Positions 20,461 through 31,537 are shown, counted from the first letter of the stretch. The stretch is 64,000 nt of DNA from a bacterium (GCA_024742305.1 JANSYQ010000012.1:1-64000); one strand, 5' to 3'. Notes: a model not told the origin generated them from the sequence alone. Translations and numbers: made by a program.

Positions 20461-20772
20461 ATGACAGATTCAGAAAACTTAGACGAAGGAATAACGCATC
20501 GCGAAAGCGGCGGAAATATCCAACAAAAAGTACCGGGATCCACAACTGCGTTGGTTTGCGGTATCATCTCCATTCCATTTGCAGGACTGGTGGGTGTAAT
20601 CCTTGGAATCATAGCGATTAGCTCCGGCGGCGGTGCTATCAAGAAATTTGAAGAAAACCCAGGAAATTATACGGAAGGCTCTCTGAAAAACGCTAAGGCT
20701 GGGCAAATCTGTGGTATCATTGGATTGGTAGCCTCAGCGCTATGGCTTATCTATATTTTCGGTCGATTGTAA
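20461..20772 (+). CDS. CCC-motif membrane protein
   Basis: VPGSTTALVCGIISIPFAGLVGVILGIIAISSGGGAIKKFEENPGNYTEGSLKNAKAGQICGIIGL. Confidence 0.78.
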   Translation: MTDSENLDEGITHRESGGNIQQKVPGSTTALVCGIISIPFAGLVGVILGIIAISSGGGAIKKFEENPGNYTEGSLKNAKAGQICGIIGLVASALWLIYIFGRL

Positions 20773-20807
20773 TAACATAAAATTCGGTCGATTGTAATAA
20801 CATAAAA
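20758..20807. repeat. Perfect tandem duplication of a 25-mer spanning a stop codon
   Basis: TTCGGTCGATTGTAATAACATAAAA repeated twice, back to back. Confidence 0.95.
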
Positions 20808-20862
20808 AAAGGGAACTTAACTCTTTCGCTAAAGCTTCAGCGATGGAGCTCGTTCCCTTTAA
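20806..20862. terminator. Branched terminator-like hairpin between convergent genes
   Basis: AAAGGGAAC...GTTCCCTTT outer stem with an internal CGCTaaagcttcAGCG hairpin. Confidence 0.65.
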
Positions 20863-20921
20863 TGCAAGTAGAGATTCTTACCTCTATTTAATGATGCCAA
20901 CGCAGTAAACTCGCCATTGAG

Positions 20922-23468
20922 TTATTTTTCTTCCTGCTTTGGCTTTGTTTTTTGCGTTTTTCCTTTTTTGATGTCAATCGTTAATTCCTCATCCCCTTCT
21001 TTGTAATCCATTTTAATTGTATCACCCTCATGAAGGTTTGATTTAACGATTTCTTCCGCTAACGGATCTTCGATCAATTTTTGAATCGCTCTTTTCAACG
21101 GACGCGCTCCAAATTTCTCGTCGTATCCTTTCTCAACGATGTAATCCTTCGCTTTTTCCGTCATTTCGATCGTGTAGCCCAAGTCGTTCAAGCGACCGTA
21201 TAGCTTATCCAATTCTAAATCAATGATTCTATGGATATCCTCACGTCGCAATGAGTTGAACATGATCATGTCATCAACACGGTTCAAGAATTCCGGAGAG
21301 AAAGCCTTTCTCAAAGCGTTTTGTACAACCAATTTCGCTGCATCATCTGCCTGATCAATTTTGGCTTTGGTACCGAATCCAACACCTGTTCCAAAATCTT
21401 GCAATTGACGTGCCCCGATATTCGAGGTCATGATCAAAATGGTGTTTTTAAAGTCGATTTTACGACCCAATCCATCCGTCATGTGTCCGTCATCCAATGC
21501 TTGCAATAACAAATTGAATACATCCGGGTGCGCCTTTTCAATCTCATCCAAAAGAACAATTGAATACGGTTTACGACGCACCTTTTCGGTTAATTGTCCA
21601 CCTTCTTCGTATCCAACGTAGCCCGGAGGTGCTCCAACCAATCGAGAGATGGAGAATTTCTCCATATACTCAGACATGTCGATGCGAATCAAGGAATCTT
21701 CAGAGTCAAACAAGTATTTCGCCAAGACTTTCGCCAACTGCGTTTTACCCACACCAGTTGGTCCTAAGAAAAAGAACGATCCAATTGGTTTGTTCGGATC
21801 TTTCAACCCTGCACGGTTACGTTGAATGGCTTTCACCACTTTTTGCACCGCTTCATCCTGACCGATTACTTTTCCTTTAATTTCATCGGACATAACCGCC
21901 AAGCGACCTGTTTCAGACTCAGAAATGCGAGTTACAGGAACTCCAGACATCATGGAAACCACCTCGGCAACATGTTCCTCCGTTACCTCTACTCTGTTTT
22001 CCTTTGACTCCTCTTCCCACTTCTTTTTAGCAACTTCTAATTCTTCCTGAAGTTTACGCTCGCTATCGCGAAGCTCTGCTGCCTTTTCGTACTGCTGCGA
22101 CTTGATTACTTCGTTCTTTTGCTCTTTAAGATCTTCAATCTTTTGTTCGATATCCAAAATCTCTTGAGGAACATTAATGTTGGTCAAGTGAACACGCGAT
22201 CCTACTTCATCCATAGCATCAATCGCCTTATCCGGTAAGTGACGGTCTGTGATGTATCGCTCTGTCAAATGCACACATGCCTCAAGTGCCTCCTTGGTGA
22301 AGCGCACCGAATGGTGATCTTCGTAGCGTTCTTTAATGTTGTTCAAAATCTGGAAAGTCTCGTCTCTAGAGGTAGGCTCTACCAATACTTTTTGGAAACG
22401 ACGCTCCAAGGCACCATCCTTTTCAATATACTGACGGTACTCATCCAGCGTGGTAGCTCCGATTGCCTGCATCTCTCCACGCGCCAAAGCTGGCTTGAAC
22501 ATATTGGATGCATCCAAAGAACCGGAAGCGCCACCAGCACCAATAATCGTATGAATCTCATCAATGAACAAAATCACATCGGGATTCTTTTCGATTTCCT
22601 GCATGACAGCCTTCATACGCTCTTCGAACTGTCCACGGTATTTTGTCCCTGCCACCAAAGAGGCTAGGTCCAACGAAACAATACGTTTGTTGAAAAGTAC
22701 ACGAGACACCTTTCTCTCCACAATGCGAAGCGCCAATCCTTCAGCAATGGCACTTTTACCAACACCAGGCTCACCAATCAGAATTGGATTGTTTTTCTTT
22801 CTACGTGACAAGATTTGGCTCACACGCTCAATTTCCTTTTCACGTCCTACAATTGGGTCAAGACGGCCACCCTCTGCCATTTTGGTTAGGTCGCGACCGA
22901 AATTGTCCAAAACAGGCGTTTTCGACTTCGGATCTGCCTTTCGCTGCGAAGAGAATGATTCCTCTCCTCCAGCAGGCTCGTCATCTGTGCCACCTGGGAA
23001 CTCAGCCCTCGGTGTTATTTGATCATCTTTCATTGATTCTAGTTCGTCTTTTACATTTTCATAAATCACGCCGTACTTATTTAAAATACTGCATGCTGCA
23101 CTGTCTTCATTTTTCAGAATTGACAGTAGAAGGTGTTCGGTCCCAATCATTGGGCTCTTATACAATTTCGCTTCGAGGTATGTTAACTTCAACACACGTT
23201 CTGCTTGCTTTACCAAAGGAATGTTGGTCAAGTTTTGCGTACCGATAGCCGTAGCCGCCGATTTGGTTAAATTTTGTTCAACTTCCTTGCGAATCATTTT
23301 AAGATCCAAGTGAAACTCTTGCAACACGGCGATTGCCTTGCCGTCACCTTCACGTATTAATCCGAGTAAGAGATGCTCCACCCCGATGAAATCATTCCCC
23401 AATCGCAGAGCTTCCTCGCGACTAAAGCTGATAACATCTTTTACTCTTTGTGAGAATTTTGCTTCCAT
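20922..23468 (-). CDS. clpC: ATP-dependent Clp protease ATP-binding subunit ClpC
   Basis: Two Clp_N repeats, two AAA+ modules and UVR-like region ([29 protein letters not shown]). Confidence 0.95.
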   Translation of the reverse strand: MEAKFSQRVKDVISFSREEALRLGNDFIGVEHLLLGLIREGDGKAIAVLQEFHLDLKMIRKEVEQNLTKSAATAIGTQNLTNIPLVKQAERVLKLTYLEAKLYKSPMIGTEHLLLSILKNEDSAACSILNKYGVIYENVKDELESMKDDQITPRAEFPGGTDDEPAGGEESFSSQRKADPKSKTPVLDNFGRDLTKMAEGGRLDPIVGREKEIERVSQILSRRKKNNPILIGEPGVGKSAIAEGLALRIVERKVSRVLFNKRIVSLDLASLVAGTKYRGQFEERMKAVMQEIEKNPDVILFIDEIHTIIGAGGASGSLDASNMFKPALARGEMQAIGATTLDEYRQYIEKDGALERRFQKVLVEPTSRDETFQILNNIKERYEDHHSVRFTKEALEACVHLTERYITDRHLPDKAIDAMDEVGSRVHLTNINVPQEILDIEQKIEDLKEQKNEVIKSQQYEKAAELRDSERKLQEELEVAKKKWEEESKENRVEVTEEHVAEVVSMMSGVPVTRISESETGRLAVMSDEIKGKVIGQDEAVQKVVKAIQRNRAGLKDPNKPIGSFFFLGPTGVGKTQLAKVLAKYLFDSEDSLIRIDMSEYMEKFSISRLVGAPPGYVGYEEGGQLTEKVRRKPYSIVLLDEIEKAHPDVFNLLLQALDDGHMTDGLGRKIDFKNTILIMTSNIGARQLQDFGTGVGFGTKAKIDQADDAAKLVVQNALRKAFSPEFLNRVDDMIMFNSLRREDIHRIIDLELDKLYGRLNDLGYTIEMTEKAKDYIVEKGYDEKFGARPLKRAIQKLIEDPLAEEIVKSNLHEGDTIKMDYKEGDEELTIDIKKGKTQKTKPKQEEK

Positions 23469-23480
23469 ATTGAATGCTGT

Positions 23481-23495
23481 TTACAATCGTTGTAA
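23481..23495. promoter_or_regulatory. Perfect inverted repeat TTACAA-TCG-TTGTAA in the clpC leader
   Basis: 15-bp palindrome 12 nt upstream of the clpC ATG. Confidence 0.5.
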
Positions 23496-23528
23496 TGAGT
23501 TGCGAAAAGAGAGCTTTCACTACTCCTA

Positions 23529-23536
23529 CAAATATA
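23529..23536 (-). promoter_or_regulatory. -7 element TATATTTG (minus) for clpC
   Basis: caaatata on plus strand. Confidence 0.5.
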
Positions 23537-23954
23537 TAACGTATAAAAAACATAAATCGCAGGCTATTTATGTTCTTTTTCACATTTTACTGTTCGAATT
23601 GAGAAGAATCAAGAACCGTTCCGATTATCACAGCAGGACAATTTGGCAGCACCTTGCACAGTATCCTAATTGATTATCAGAACACTACATTCTTAAATTA
23701 GCTTGTCAGAAGTCTTCCGTTTAGCGTAGACAAACTCACCAACTCCAATTCACTCTAGTAGCAGGGTAAAATTGCGTTTTTCTTGCGTGAATTTCAAAAT
23801 TGTTAATAAGTCGACAAAAACTGCCATTTTCCACAGATTTTTGTTAGTAATTACGATGTTTTCAACAGGTGCTTTTTACCCCGAATTGACTAATTTCGAG
23901 GCTTGCTTTTGAACACGCACAGACCGTGCTAAACACTTAACGAATTAAATACTC

Positions 23955-26537
23955 ATGGCAGACGGAGAAAGAATAATCCAGATCAATATTGAGGATGAAA
24001 TGAAATCGGCCTACATCGACTATTCCATGTCGGTGATTGTGTCGAGAGCTTTACCAGACGTTCGAGATGGCTTTAAGCCAGTACACCGTCGCGTTCTTTA
24101 CGGAATGCAAGATTTAGGTGTCTACTCGAACCGACCTTACAAAAAGAGTGCGAGAATTGTCGGAGAAGTATTGGGTAAGTATCACCCACATGGAGACAGT
24201 TCTGTTTATGATACAATGGTTCGTATGGCCCAACACTGGTCATTACGCTACCCACTTGTCGATGGACAAGGAAACTACGGGTCTGTCGATGGTGACAGTC
24301 CGGCAGCAATGCGTTACACCGAGGCAAGACTTCGTAAGATTTCGGAAGACATGCTTGGTGATCTTGAAAAGGAAACCGTGGATTTCGCTCCCAACTTTGA
24401 TGATAGCTTGGAAGAGCCGACGGTCTTACCTACAAAAATTCCTAACCTCCTCGTAAATGGAGCCAGCGGAATTGCTGTGGGTATGGCTACTAATATGGCG
24501 CCGCACAACCTAACAGAGGTTTGTAATGGAATGATTGCCTACGTCGACAACAAAGAAATTGACGACGAAGAGTTATTGCAGCACGTAAAAGCGCCTGACT
24601 TCCCTACAGGGGGTATCATTTATGGTTATGACGGTGCTCGTGAGGCATTGTTAACCGGAAAAGGTCGAATCGTGATGCGCGCCAAAGCGGAAATCGAGGA
24701 GACAAAAACGGGGAAAGAAGTAATTATTGTTACTGAGATTCCTTACCAAGTAAATAAGGCGGATATGATCCGTAAAACGGCGGAACTTGTCAACGATAAG
24801 AAAATTGACGGTATTTCCGATATTCGTGATGAATCTGACCGTAAAGGAATGCGCATTGTTTACGAATTGAAGCGTGATGCAATTCCAAACGTAGTACTGA
24901 ACAAATTATTTAAATACACAGCGCTTCAGACTTCGTTCTCGGTAAACAATATTTGTTTGGTGAACGGTCGCCCTGAGTTGCTCAACTTAAAGGATATGAT
25001 TCGTCACTTTGTTGATTTCCGTCACGAAGTGATTGTACGCCGTACAAAGTACGAATTGCGTAAAGCAGAAGAAAGAGCACACATCTTAGAAGGATTAATT
25101 ATTGCTTCGGACAACATTGACGAAGTAATTGCCTTGATTCGAGGGTCAAAAAGTCCGGAAGAAGCACGAGAGAAATTGATTGAACGATTCGAACTTTCGG
25201 ATATTCAAGCTCGCGCCATTGTAGAAATGCGTCTGCGTCAGTTGACTGGACTGGAGCAAGACAAGCTGCGCTCTGAGTACGAAGACTTGATGAACTTGAT
25301 CAAAGATTTGAAAGATATTCTAGATCGTGAAGAGCGTCGAATGGAGATCATCAAAAACGAATTGATCGAAGTTCGTGATAAGTACGGTGATGAGCGTCGT
25401 TCTCAAATTGAGTACTCGGCAAGCGAAATGCGCATTGAAGACTTGATTCCGAACGAAGAGGTTGTAGTTACGATCTCCCACGCAGGATACATTAAACGTA
25501 CAAGCCTTGCGGAATACAAAGTACAAAACCGTGGAGGAATGGGGTCGAAAGGTTCTGCAACGCGTGATAAGGACTTCTTGGAAGAACTATTCGTTGCTAC
25601 AAACCACAACTACCTCCTCATCTTCACCGAGAAAGGTAAATGTTTCTGGATGCGAGTGTTCGAAATTCCTGAAGGATCGAAAACAGGAAAAGGTCGAGCT
25701 ATCCAAAACTTGTTAAACATAGAACAAGACGATAAGATCAAAGCGTATGTTAAAGTAACCGATCTTACCGATAAAGAATACTTGGACAACAACTTCGTAG
25801 TAATGGCGACCAAACAAGGTGTTATTAAGAAAACATCTTTGGAAGCGTATTCTCGTCCACGTAGTAATGGTATTAATGCCATCACAATTCGTGAGAATGA
25901 CGAGTTGCTTGAAGCAAAGTTGACGAATGGATCCAACGAAATCGTACTAGCAACCACTAACGGTCGTGCTATACGATTCAATGAGAATACAGTTCGTGCG
26001 ATGGGAAGAAATGCAGCCGGAGTTCGAGGTGTAAAATTAGCCGACAGCAACGATGAAGTTGTTGGAATGATCTGTGTAGAAGACGTATTCTCAACCATTC
26101 TCGTGGTATCTGAAAAAGGATACGGAAAACGTACCTACTTGAACGATCCTGAAGACGAAGAACCAGTTTACAGAATCACCAATCGTGGTGGTAAAGGGGT
26201 GAAAACTTTGAATATTACTGAGAAAACTGGTAAATTGCTTTCCATTAAAAATGTGACAGACGAAGAAGATCTCATGATTATCACAAAATCAGGGGTCACT
26301 ATTCGAATGCATATTGACACGATACGTACTATGGGACGTGCCGCACAAGGGGTGAGACTGATCAACTTGAAAGGAAAATCAGAAATTGCCGCAGTTGCGA
26401 GAGTCCCACGAAGCGAAGATGAAGATGAAGTAGAATTCGACGAGGATGGAAACCCAATCATCAACGAAGAATCTTCAGAAAACGACACTTCCAACGAAAG
26501 TGGCACGGATATTGAAAATGATGGTGCTGTGGAATAA
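23955..26537 (+). CDS. gyrA: DNA gyrase subunit A
   Basis: [61 protein letters not shown] GyrA-box region, acidic C-terminal tail. Confidence 0.97.
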   Translation: MADGERIIQINIEDEMKSAYIDYSMSVIVSRALPDVRDGFKPVHRRVLYGMQDLGVYSNRPYKKSARIVGEVLGKYHPHGDSSVYDTMVRMAQHWSLRYPLVDGQGNYGSVDGDSPAAMRYTEARLRKISEDMLGDLEKETVDFAPNFDDSLEEPTVLPTKIPNLLVNGASGIAVGMATNMAPHNLTEVCNGMIAYVDNKEIDDEELLQHVKAPDFPTGGIIYGYDGAREALLTGKGRIVMRAKAEIEETKTGKEVIIVTEIPYQVNKADMIRKTAELVNDKKIDGISDIRDESDRKGMRIVYELKRDAIPNVVLNKLFKYTALQTSFSVNNICLVNGRPELLNLKDMIRHFVDFRHEVIVRRTKYELRKAEERAHILEGLIIASDNIDEVIALIRGSKSPEEAREKLIERFELSDIQARAIVEMRLRQLTGLEQDKLRSEYEDLMNLIKDLKDILDREERRMEIIKNELIEVRDKYGDERRSQIEYSASEMRIEDLIPNEEVVVTISHAGYIKRTSLAEYKVQNRGGMGSKGSATRDKDFLEELFVATNHNYLLIFTEKGKCFWMRVFEIPEGSKTGKGRAIQNLLNIEQDDKIKAYVKVTDLTDKEYLDNNFVVMATKQGVIKKTSLEAYSRPRSNGINAITIRENDELLEAKLTNGSNEIVLATTNGRAIRFNENTVRAMGRNAAGVRGVKLADSNDEVVGMICVEDVFSTILVVSEKGYGKRTYLNDPEDEEPVYRITNRGGKGVKTLNITEKTGKLLSIKNVTDEEDLMIITKSGVTIRMHIDTIRTMGRAAQGVRLINLKGKSEIAAVARVPRSEDEDEVEFDEDGNPIINEESSENDTSNESGTDIENDGAVE

Positions 26538-26570
26538 GTGCATTTAGTGCATCAAAAGAATAAAGTAACT

Positions 26571-27794
26571 ATGAAAATGACATTGAAAAATGTAGGGCTT
26601 GTATTGGGATTGACTGCAATATCTTTCTCAGGAATGGCTCAAAAAAACAAGGTAGTAGATGCTGCTTTGGAATTCGATAAGATCAGCGGTCACATGGCTG
26701 CCGGTGATTATGAAAGTGCTCGATCTGTTGCCAAAACGGCGAAGGAGTACATTGATGAGTCCTACGAGTATGCGAAGATGAATCCTACCGAGAAAAAAAT
26801 CGATAAGGTTTATTGGTACCGAGGAAAAATATATACAGCATTAGTTAATATGGATATAACCATTAATGCTACAACTCCTGAAAAAATAAACGCAGAAGAG
26901 ATCACTGAATACATAAATACAGCAATTTCAGCCTACGATGAAGGATATGACCTTGCTAGTAAGTACAAAAAGGACATTGAAACTTCCGCGAAATACACAG
27001 CAGGAATCATGAGTTTCATGGCGAATACGTTGTATGAGGCTGGAGAGTACGGTGATGCGGGAGAAGCTTTCGAAATGGCCGGAAAGTGTTTTTCAGCAAT
27101 TGACATATTGGATTCAAACTATTACTACAACGCTGGTTTGAGTTACAGAAATGCAAAAATGTATGCGGAAGGTGCTCGAGCATTCGAAGTATTAGCGGAA
27201 GCTGGTTATCGAGGTGCGACAGGTGCTGTATTGGCAGCTTCATGTTATTCAGGAGCGAAAAACTTCGAAAAGGCACACGCTACTTTGGACGCTGCTGAGA
27301 AGAAGTTCCCAGGTAACTTGGACATTTTGAAGCAACGCGTTGATGTTTACTTGGCGCAAGAGGATGATGAAGCAGCTATGAAAGCATTGGACGATGCTAT
27401 TGCGGCTGACCCGAAAAATCCAGTGCTCTACTACTCTATCGGAAGTATCCAAATGAAATTGGAAAACTTCGAAGAGGCAGAAAAAGCGTTAATGACTTCT
27501 TTGGAACTTGATGGTTCTAACGTGAACACTCAGTACCAATTGGGAGCCTTGTTGTATAACTGGTCAGGAGTATTGGCTGTTGAGGCGAAGAACCTTCCGC
27601 TCGGTGATCCGAATGTTTCTAAATTGGAGCAGAAATCTGACGAAAAGATGAAGGCTGCGATTAAGTACTTAGAAATGTACCTTGAAAGTGAACCAAACGA
27701 CAAGTATGTATTGGACAACTTGTACAAAGCGCACTACAAACAAGGAAACGAAGAGAAATCGAAAGAATATAAAGAGCGATTGAACTCTTTGTAA
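26571..27794 (+). CDS. Exported tetratricopeptide-repeat protein
   Basis: Signal peptide MKMTLKNVGLVLGLTAISFSGMAQ; TPR blocks (NPVLYYSIGSIQMKLENFEEAEKALMTSLELDG). Confidence 0.88.
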   Translation: MKMTLKNVGLVLGLTAISFSGMAQKNKVVDAALEFDKISGHMAAGDYESARSVAKTAKEYIDESYEYAKMNPTEKKIDKVYWYRGKIYTALVNMDITINATTPEKINAEEITEYINTAISAYDEGYDLASKYKKDIETSAKYTAGIMSFMANTLYEAGEYGDAGEAFEMAGKCFSAIDILDSNYYYNAGLSYRNAKMYAEGARAFEVLAEAGYRGATGAVLAASCYSGAKNFEKAHATLDAAEKKFPGNLDILKQRVDVYLAQEDDEAAMKALDDAIAADPKNPVLYYSIGSIQMKLENFEEAEKALMTSLELDGSNVNTQYQLGALLYNWSGVLAVEAKNLPLGDPNVSKLEQKSDEKMKAAIKYLEMYLESEPNDKYVLDNLYKAHYKQGNEEKSKEYKERLNSL

Positions 27795-27815
27795 TCAAAA
27801 TCTCATAAGATTGGA

Positions 27816-27852
27816 AAACCCTGGCATCGAAAGATGGTCAGGGTTTCTTTTT
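27816..27852 (+). terminator. Rho-independent terminator
   Basis: AAACCCTGgcatcgaaagatggtCAGGGTTTcttttt. Confidence 0.8.
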
Positions 27853-27882
27853 GAGTATCAGGTAAATTAAATATTAATTCCC

Positions 27883-27890
27883 TATCTTTG
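27883..27890 (+). promoter_or_regulatory. -7 element TATCTTTG for rpsA
   Basis: TAnnTTTG match; defines a leader of about 180 nt. Confidence 0.6.
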
Positions 27891-28076
27891 CGCTTCCGTA
27901 GCCGAAGCGTTTTCTTCATTGTACTCATTTGCAGCGAAGTAACTTTAGCGCAGAGGCTGCACTCCCTTTCTGTGTTTAAGGGAATTTTAATTTGTCGCAA
28001 CCCTTTAATAGAGCGACTTTTTATTAACTCTTTCGGGATTTTTAGGGTTACCCGAAATACAATTATTTAAGCCATT
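27891..28076 (+). promoter_or_regulatory. Structured rpsA leader
   Basis: CGCTTC/GAAGCG (27891-27909), UCCCUU/AAGGGA (27963-27983), GUCGC/GCGAC (27994-28017), UUUCGGG/CCCGAAA (28031-28057). Confidence 0.5.
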
Positions 28077-29846
28077 ATGGCAGATAACAAAACAACGCAA
28101 GGAATTGCGGATTTTGACTGGGATGCATTAGCATTGGACGGTTACAACGCGGCAGAACGTGCTGAGTTGTCAGACAAGTATGACGGAACTTTAAACTCCG
28201 TAGCAGAAAAAGAAGTTGTTGAGGGAACAATTGTTTCCATGAACAAGAAAGAAGTAGTAATCAACATCGGATCTAAATCTGAAGGTGTAGTTGCTACCAA
28301 CGAATTCCGCTACAATCCGGATTTGAAAGTAGGTGATACTGTTGAAGTGTACGTAGAAACTCAAGAGGACAAATACGGTCAGCTTGTGATTTCACACAAA
28401 GTAGCCCGTACTCACAGCGCTTGGAGAAAAGTGAATGAGGTATTGAAAACGGGTGAAGTAATTACAGGGTACGTTAAGTGTCGTACTAAGGGAGGATTGA
28501 TCGTAGACGCATTTGGTCTTGAAGCATTCTTGCCTGGTTCACAAATTGACGTGAAGCCTATCCGTGACTACGACATGTACGTAGGAAAGAACATGGAATT
28601 CAAAGTAGTTAAGATTAACGAAGAATTCAAAAACGTTGTTGTTTCTCACAAAGCATTGATTGAAGCGGAACTTGAAGAACAGAAAAAACAAATCATCTCT
28701 GGTCTTGAAAAAGGTCAGGTATTGGAAGGAACTGTTAAGAACATCACATCGTACGGGGTATTTATCGACCTTGGAGGTGTAGATGGTTTGATTCACATCA
28801 CAGACCTTTCTTGGGGTCGCGTGAACCACCCAGAAGAAGTGGTAGAGTTGGATCAGAAATTGAACGTAGTAATTTTGGACTTCGACGACGAGAAGAAGCG
28901 TATTGCTCTTGGATTGAAGCAGCTTGAGGCGCATCCTTGGGATTCTCTTGACGCTGAAATGAACGTTGGAGACAAAGTGAAAGGAAAAGTGGTTGTTATG
29001 GCTGACTACGGTGCATTCGTTGAGATTGCTCCAGGTGTAGAAGGTTTGATCCACGTTTCTGAAATGAGCTGGTCACAGCACTTGCGTTCTGCACAGGACT
29101 TCTTGAAAGTTGGAGACGAAGTAGAAGCAGTGATTTTGACATTGGATCGCGAAGAGCGTAAAATGTCTTTGGGAATCAAGCAATTGATGCCAGATCCATG
29201 GGCAGACATCGAAACGAAGTTTGCTGCTGGAACAAAGCACTCCGCTAAGGTTCGTAACTTCACTAACTTTGGAGTATTCGTAGAGTTGGAAGAAGGAGTA
29301 GACGGATTGATCCACATCTCTGATCTTTCATGGCAGAAGAAAATCAAGCACCCATCTGAATTCTGTAAAGTTGGAGACATGATGGACGTTGTTGTATTGG
29401 AAATCGATCGCGAAAGCCGTCGTATTTCTCTAGGACACAAGCAGCTTGAAGAAAACCCTTGGGATGTGTTCGAATCTACTTTCGCAGAAGGTACAACACA
29501 CGAAGGGACAATCATCGAGAACAAAGACAAATCAGGAATCGTTTCTCTTCCTTACGGATTGGAAGGAATCTGTCCAGCGCGCCACATGCGTAAAGAGGAT
29601 GGATCAAACGCGAAAGTTGATGAGACTTTGAACTTCGTGATTATTGAATTCAACAAAGACGCACGCAAAATCGTTGTTTCTCACACGAGAACATTCGAGG
29701 AAGGTGAAGATCACAAACCATCTAAGAAAGGTGGCGGAAGTTCATCTGCAGCAGTGAAAAACGTAAACCAAAGTGCAGCGAAATCTACAATGGGAGATTT
29801 GGATGCTTTGGCAGCGTTGAAAGAAAAAATGGACAAAGGAGAATAA
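28077..29846 (+). CDS. rpsA: 30S ribosomal protein S1
   Basis: Multiple S1 motifs (GTVKNITSYGVFIDLGGVDGLIHITDLSWGRVNHP, GKVVVMADYGAFVEIAPGVEGLIHVSEMSW). Confidence 0.96.
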   Translation: MADNKTTQGIADFDWDALALDGYNAAERAELSDKYDGTLNSVAEKEVVEGTIVSMNKKEVVINIGSKSEGVVATNEFRYNPDLKVGDTVEVYVETQEDKYGQLVISHKVARTHSAWRKVNEVLKTGEVITGYVKCRTKGGLIVDAFGLEAFLPGSQIDVKPIRDYDMYVGKNMEFKVVKINEEFKNVVVSHKALIEAELEEQKKQIISGLEKGQVLEGTVKNITSYGVFIDLGGVDGLIHITDLSWGRVNHPEEVVELDQKLNVVILDFDDEKKRIALGLKQLEAHPWDSLDAEMNVGDKVKGKVVVMADYGAFVEIAPGVEGLIHVSEMSWSQHLRSAQDFLKVGDEVEAVILTLDREERKMSLGIKQLMPDPWADIETKFAAGTKHSAKVRNFTNFGVFVELEEGVDGLIHISDLSWQKKIKHPSEFCKVGDMMDVVVLEIDRESRRISLGHKQLEENPWDVFESTFAEGTTHEGTIIENKDKSGIVSLPYGLEGICPARHMRKEDGSNAKVDETLNFVIIEFNKDARKIVVSHTRTFEEGEDHKPSKKGGGSSSAAVKNVNQSAAKSTMGDLDALAALKEKMDKGE

Positions 29847-29870
29847 GCACATTCTCTTCTGAATATTGGA

Positions 29871-29913
29871 AAGACCGCGTCTCGACTAGCTCGACGACCG
29901 GTCTTTTTTTTTG
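29871..29913 (+). terminator. Terminator with internal TCTCGA hairpin
   Basis: AAAGACCGcgTCTCGActagCTCGAcgaCCGGTCTTTttttt. Confidence 0.75.
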
Positions 29914-29945
29914 GTTAAAACTCAAGAATAAAAGAAGTCCGTCAT

Positions 29946-30080
29946 TTTCACCGCCAAGGAGCAAAGAACGCGGGGAATATTTTGAAGTATTGATCCCGAC
30001 TAAGCCAGGATACCTATAGATTACTTTGAGCAAAGCGAAAAGTTAATAGGCCTCTATATCTCATTGCGCCTTTGCGATAA
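29946..30080. repeat. MITE-like intergenic element with imperfect terminal inverted repeats
   Basis: Begins tttcaCCGCCAAGGAGCAAAGA, ends TCATTGCGCCTTTGCGataa. Confidence 0.5.
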
Positions 30081-30095
30081 TTTGGAAGTGCATTA

Positions 30096-30608
30096 TTAGA
30101 GATATCGTTCTTCAAAAACCCGTTGATGATGCAATTGATGTCCGGAAACTAAATAACCAATGGCACGCACCGAGATCAAGTGTGCATTGGCCTCTCCTTT
30201 TTCTATCAGCATTTCCTCCGTAAAGCTTCCAAATAAAGTGATGGATGCCTGACGCACCGCAATAAATTCGTCGATTAAACTTTGAAGTGTTCGCTTATTT
30301 CCGAAAGCGACGTCGTTATAGTTATCATGGTCGAATCCCGGAAGTGGCGTTGCATCCTTTCTTGCGAAGCGTAATGCACGGTTTTGAAAAATGCGCTCGG
30401 TGTCGTTTATGTGCTGTAATAATTCTTTAATCGTCCACTTTCCTTCCGCATATCGGAAAGTTTCCTTCTCTTCCGGGAGTGCTAACAATAACTCAACGAA
30501 TGATTGCGCACTGTTCTCCAAAATTTCTGTAATGGATTCATTGCGCTCTGCCAACGGCCCGATATACGTTTCAAAGTAAGAATGGTACTCGTTTTTATTT
30601 AGGTTCAT
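30096..30608 (-). CDS. DinB family protein
   Basis: FRYAEGKWTIKELLQHINDTERIFQNRALRFARKDATPLPGFDHDNY and GYLVSGHQLHHQRVFEERYL. Confidence 0.9.
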   Translation of the reverse strand: MNLNKNEYHSYFETYIGPLAERNESITEILENSAQSFVELLLALPEEKETFRYAEGKWTIKELLQHINDTERIFQNRALRFARKDATPLPGFDHDNYNDVAFGNKRTLQSLIDEFIAVRQASITLFGSFTEEMLIEKGEANAHLISVRAIGYLVSGHQLHHQRVFEERYL

Positions 30609-30645
30609 AGTTGAAAAATTAGAAGATGGAAGATTTTAGAATTTC

Positions 30646-31527
30646 CTATGCATTACCTTTTCCGACGATGCCTGAAGCAACATCATCTTGTGAGAACTCC
30701 AAAGTACGAATTGGGAACGGAATGGTGATTCCTTTTGAATCAAATGCTTTTTTAATTTCCATAATTCCTTTACTTCTTGAATTTAAAAAGTCCTTCTCCC
30801 CCGTCTCCTTGATCCAATAGCGCAATGTAAAGTTGATGGAACTATCTCCAAACTCTGTGTACATAAATTCAATAGGACGCTCTTCCAAGCGCTCTATATT
30901 CGATTCAATAGCCGACAACGCGGTTTCCTGAACCATTTGTAAATCTGAATCGTATGCCACACCACAGTCGATATCAACCCTACGTTCGGCTGAAAACGAG
31001 TAATTGACAATGGAGTTTTGCACAACTATTTTATTGGGCAGGATGACATCCTCACCTGAAAGAGATTTAATTATAGTGGTTCGCAAGGATATTCTTTCCA
31101 CAAAACCGTAGTGGCCATTGGTTCTCACCAAATCGCCAATTTTGAACGGTACGCGCTTCACTGACAAGATCACTCCAGAAATAACGTTTAAAATTGGGTC
31201 CTGAAACGCCAAACCTATAGCTAATCCAACAACCCCAGCACCAGCAAGAAGGGACGTTACGGTTTTACTCAAGTCCAATATTCCTAAGGCAATAAACAGT
31301 CCTATCAATACTACAACTACCGTAATTACATTCGCCAATAGTCGATTGACTGCCTTGTTATCTGAAACCTTGTTCAGTAATTTGTTTAGGAACTTCTTAG
31401 AATATCTCGCAATGAAAATAAAACCGACGAAAATAACGATCGCCACTGCTAGATTCGGCAACATTAAAATGAAGCCTTCCCACCAAGAGTGCAACTTATC
31501 CGTTAGTGATTGGAATATATTTTTCAT
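30646..31527 (-). CDS. Small-conductance mechanosensitive channel (MscS family)
   Basis: TM3-like GAGVVGLAIGLAFQDPILNVISGVIL, PFKIGDLVRTNGHYGFVERISLRTTII. Confidence 0.94.
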   Translation of the reverse strand: MKNIFQSLTDKLHSWWEGFILMLPNLAVAIVIFVGFIFIARYSKKFLNKLLNKVSDNKAVNRLLANVITVVVVLIGLFIALGILDLSKTVTSLLAGAGVVGLAIGLAFQDPILNVISGVILSVKRVPFKIGDLVRTNGHYGFVERISLRTTIIKSLSGEDVILPNKIVVQNSIVNYSFSAERRVDIDCGVAYDSDLQMVQETALSAIESNIERLEERPIEFMYTEFGDSSINFTLRYWIKETGEKDFLNSRSKGIMEIKKAFDSKGITIPFPIRTLEFSQDDVASGIVGKGNA

Positions 31528-31537
31528 ACAATTACAG

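Noticed and set aside
20758-20807. Short repeats as a CRISPR remnant
   Set aside because: Only two contiguous copies with no spacer and no cas genes.
21321-23673. Plus-strand ORFs antisense to clpC (up to 154 aa)
   Set aside because: Shadow ORFs of a conserved gene; no independent motifs.
23469-23954. Replication origin near gyrA
   Set aside because: Only one weak DnaA box; no dnaA/dnaN and no box cluster.
24073-26506. ORFs antisense to or out of frame with gyrA
   Set aside because: Overlap conserved gyrA coding sequence; composition is shadow-like.
28539-29530. Minus-strand ORFs of 171 and 174 aa opposite rpsA
   Set aside because: Antisense of repeated S1 domains; no start context or motif.
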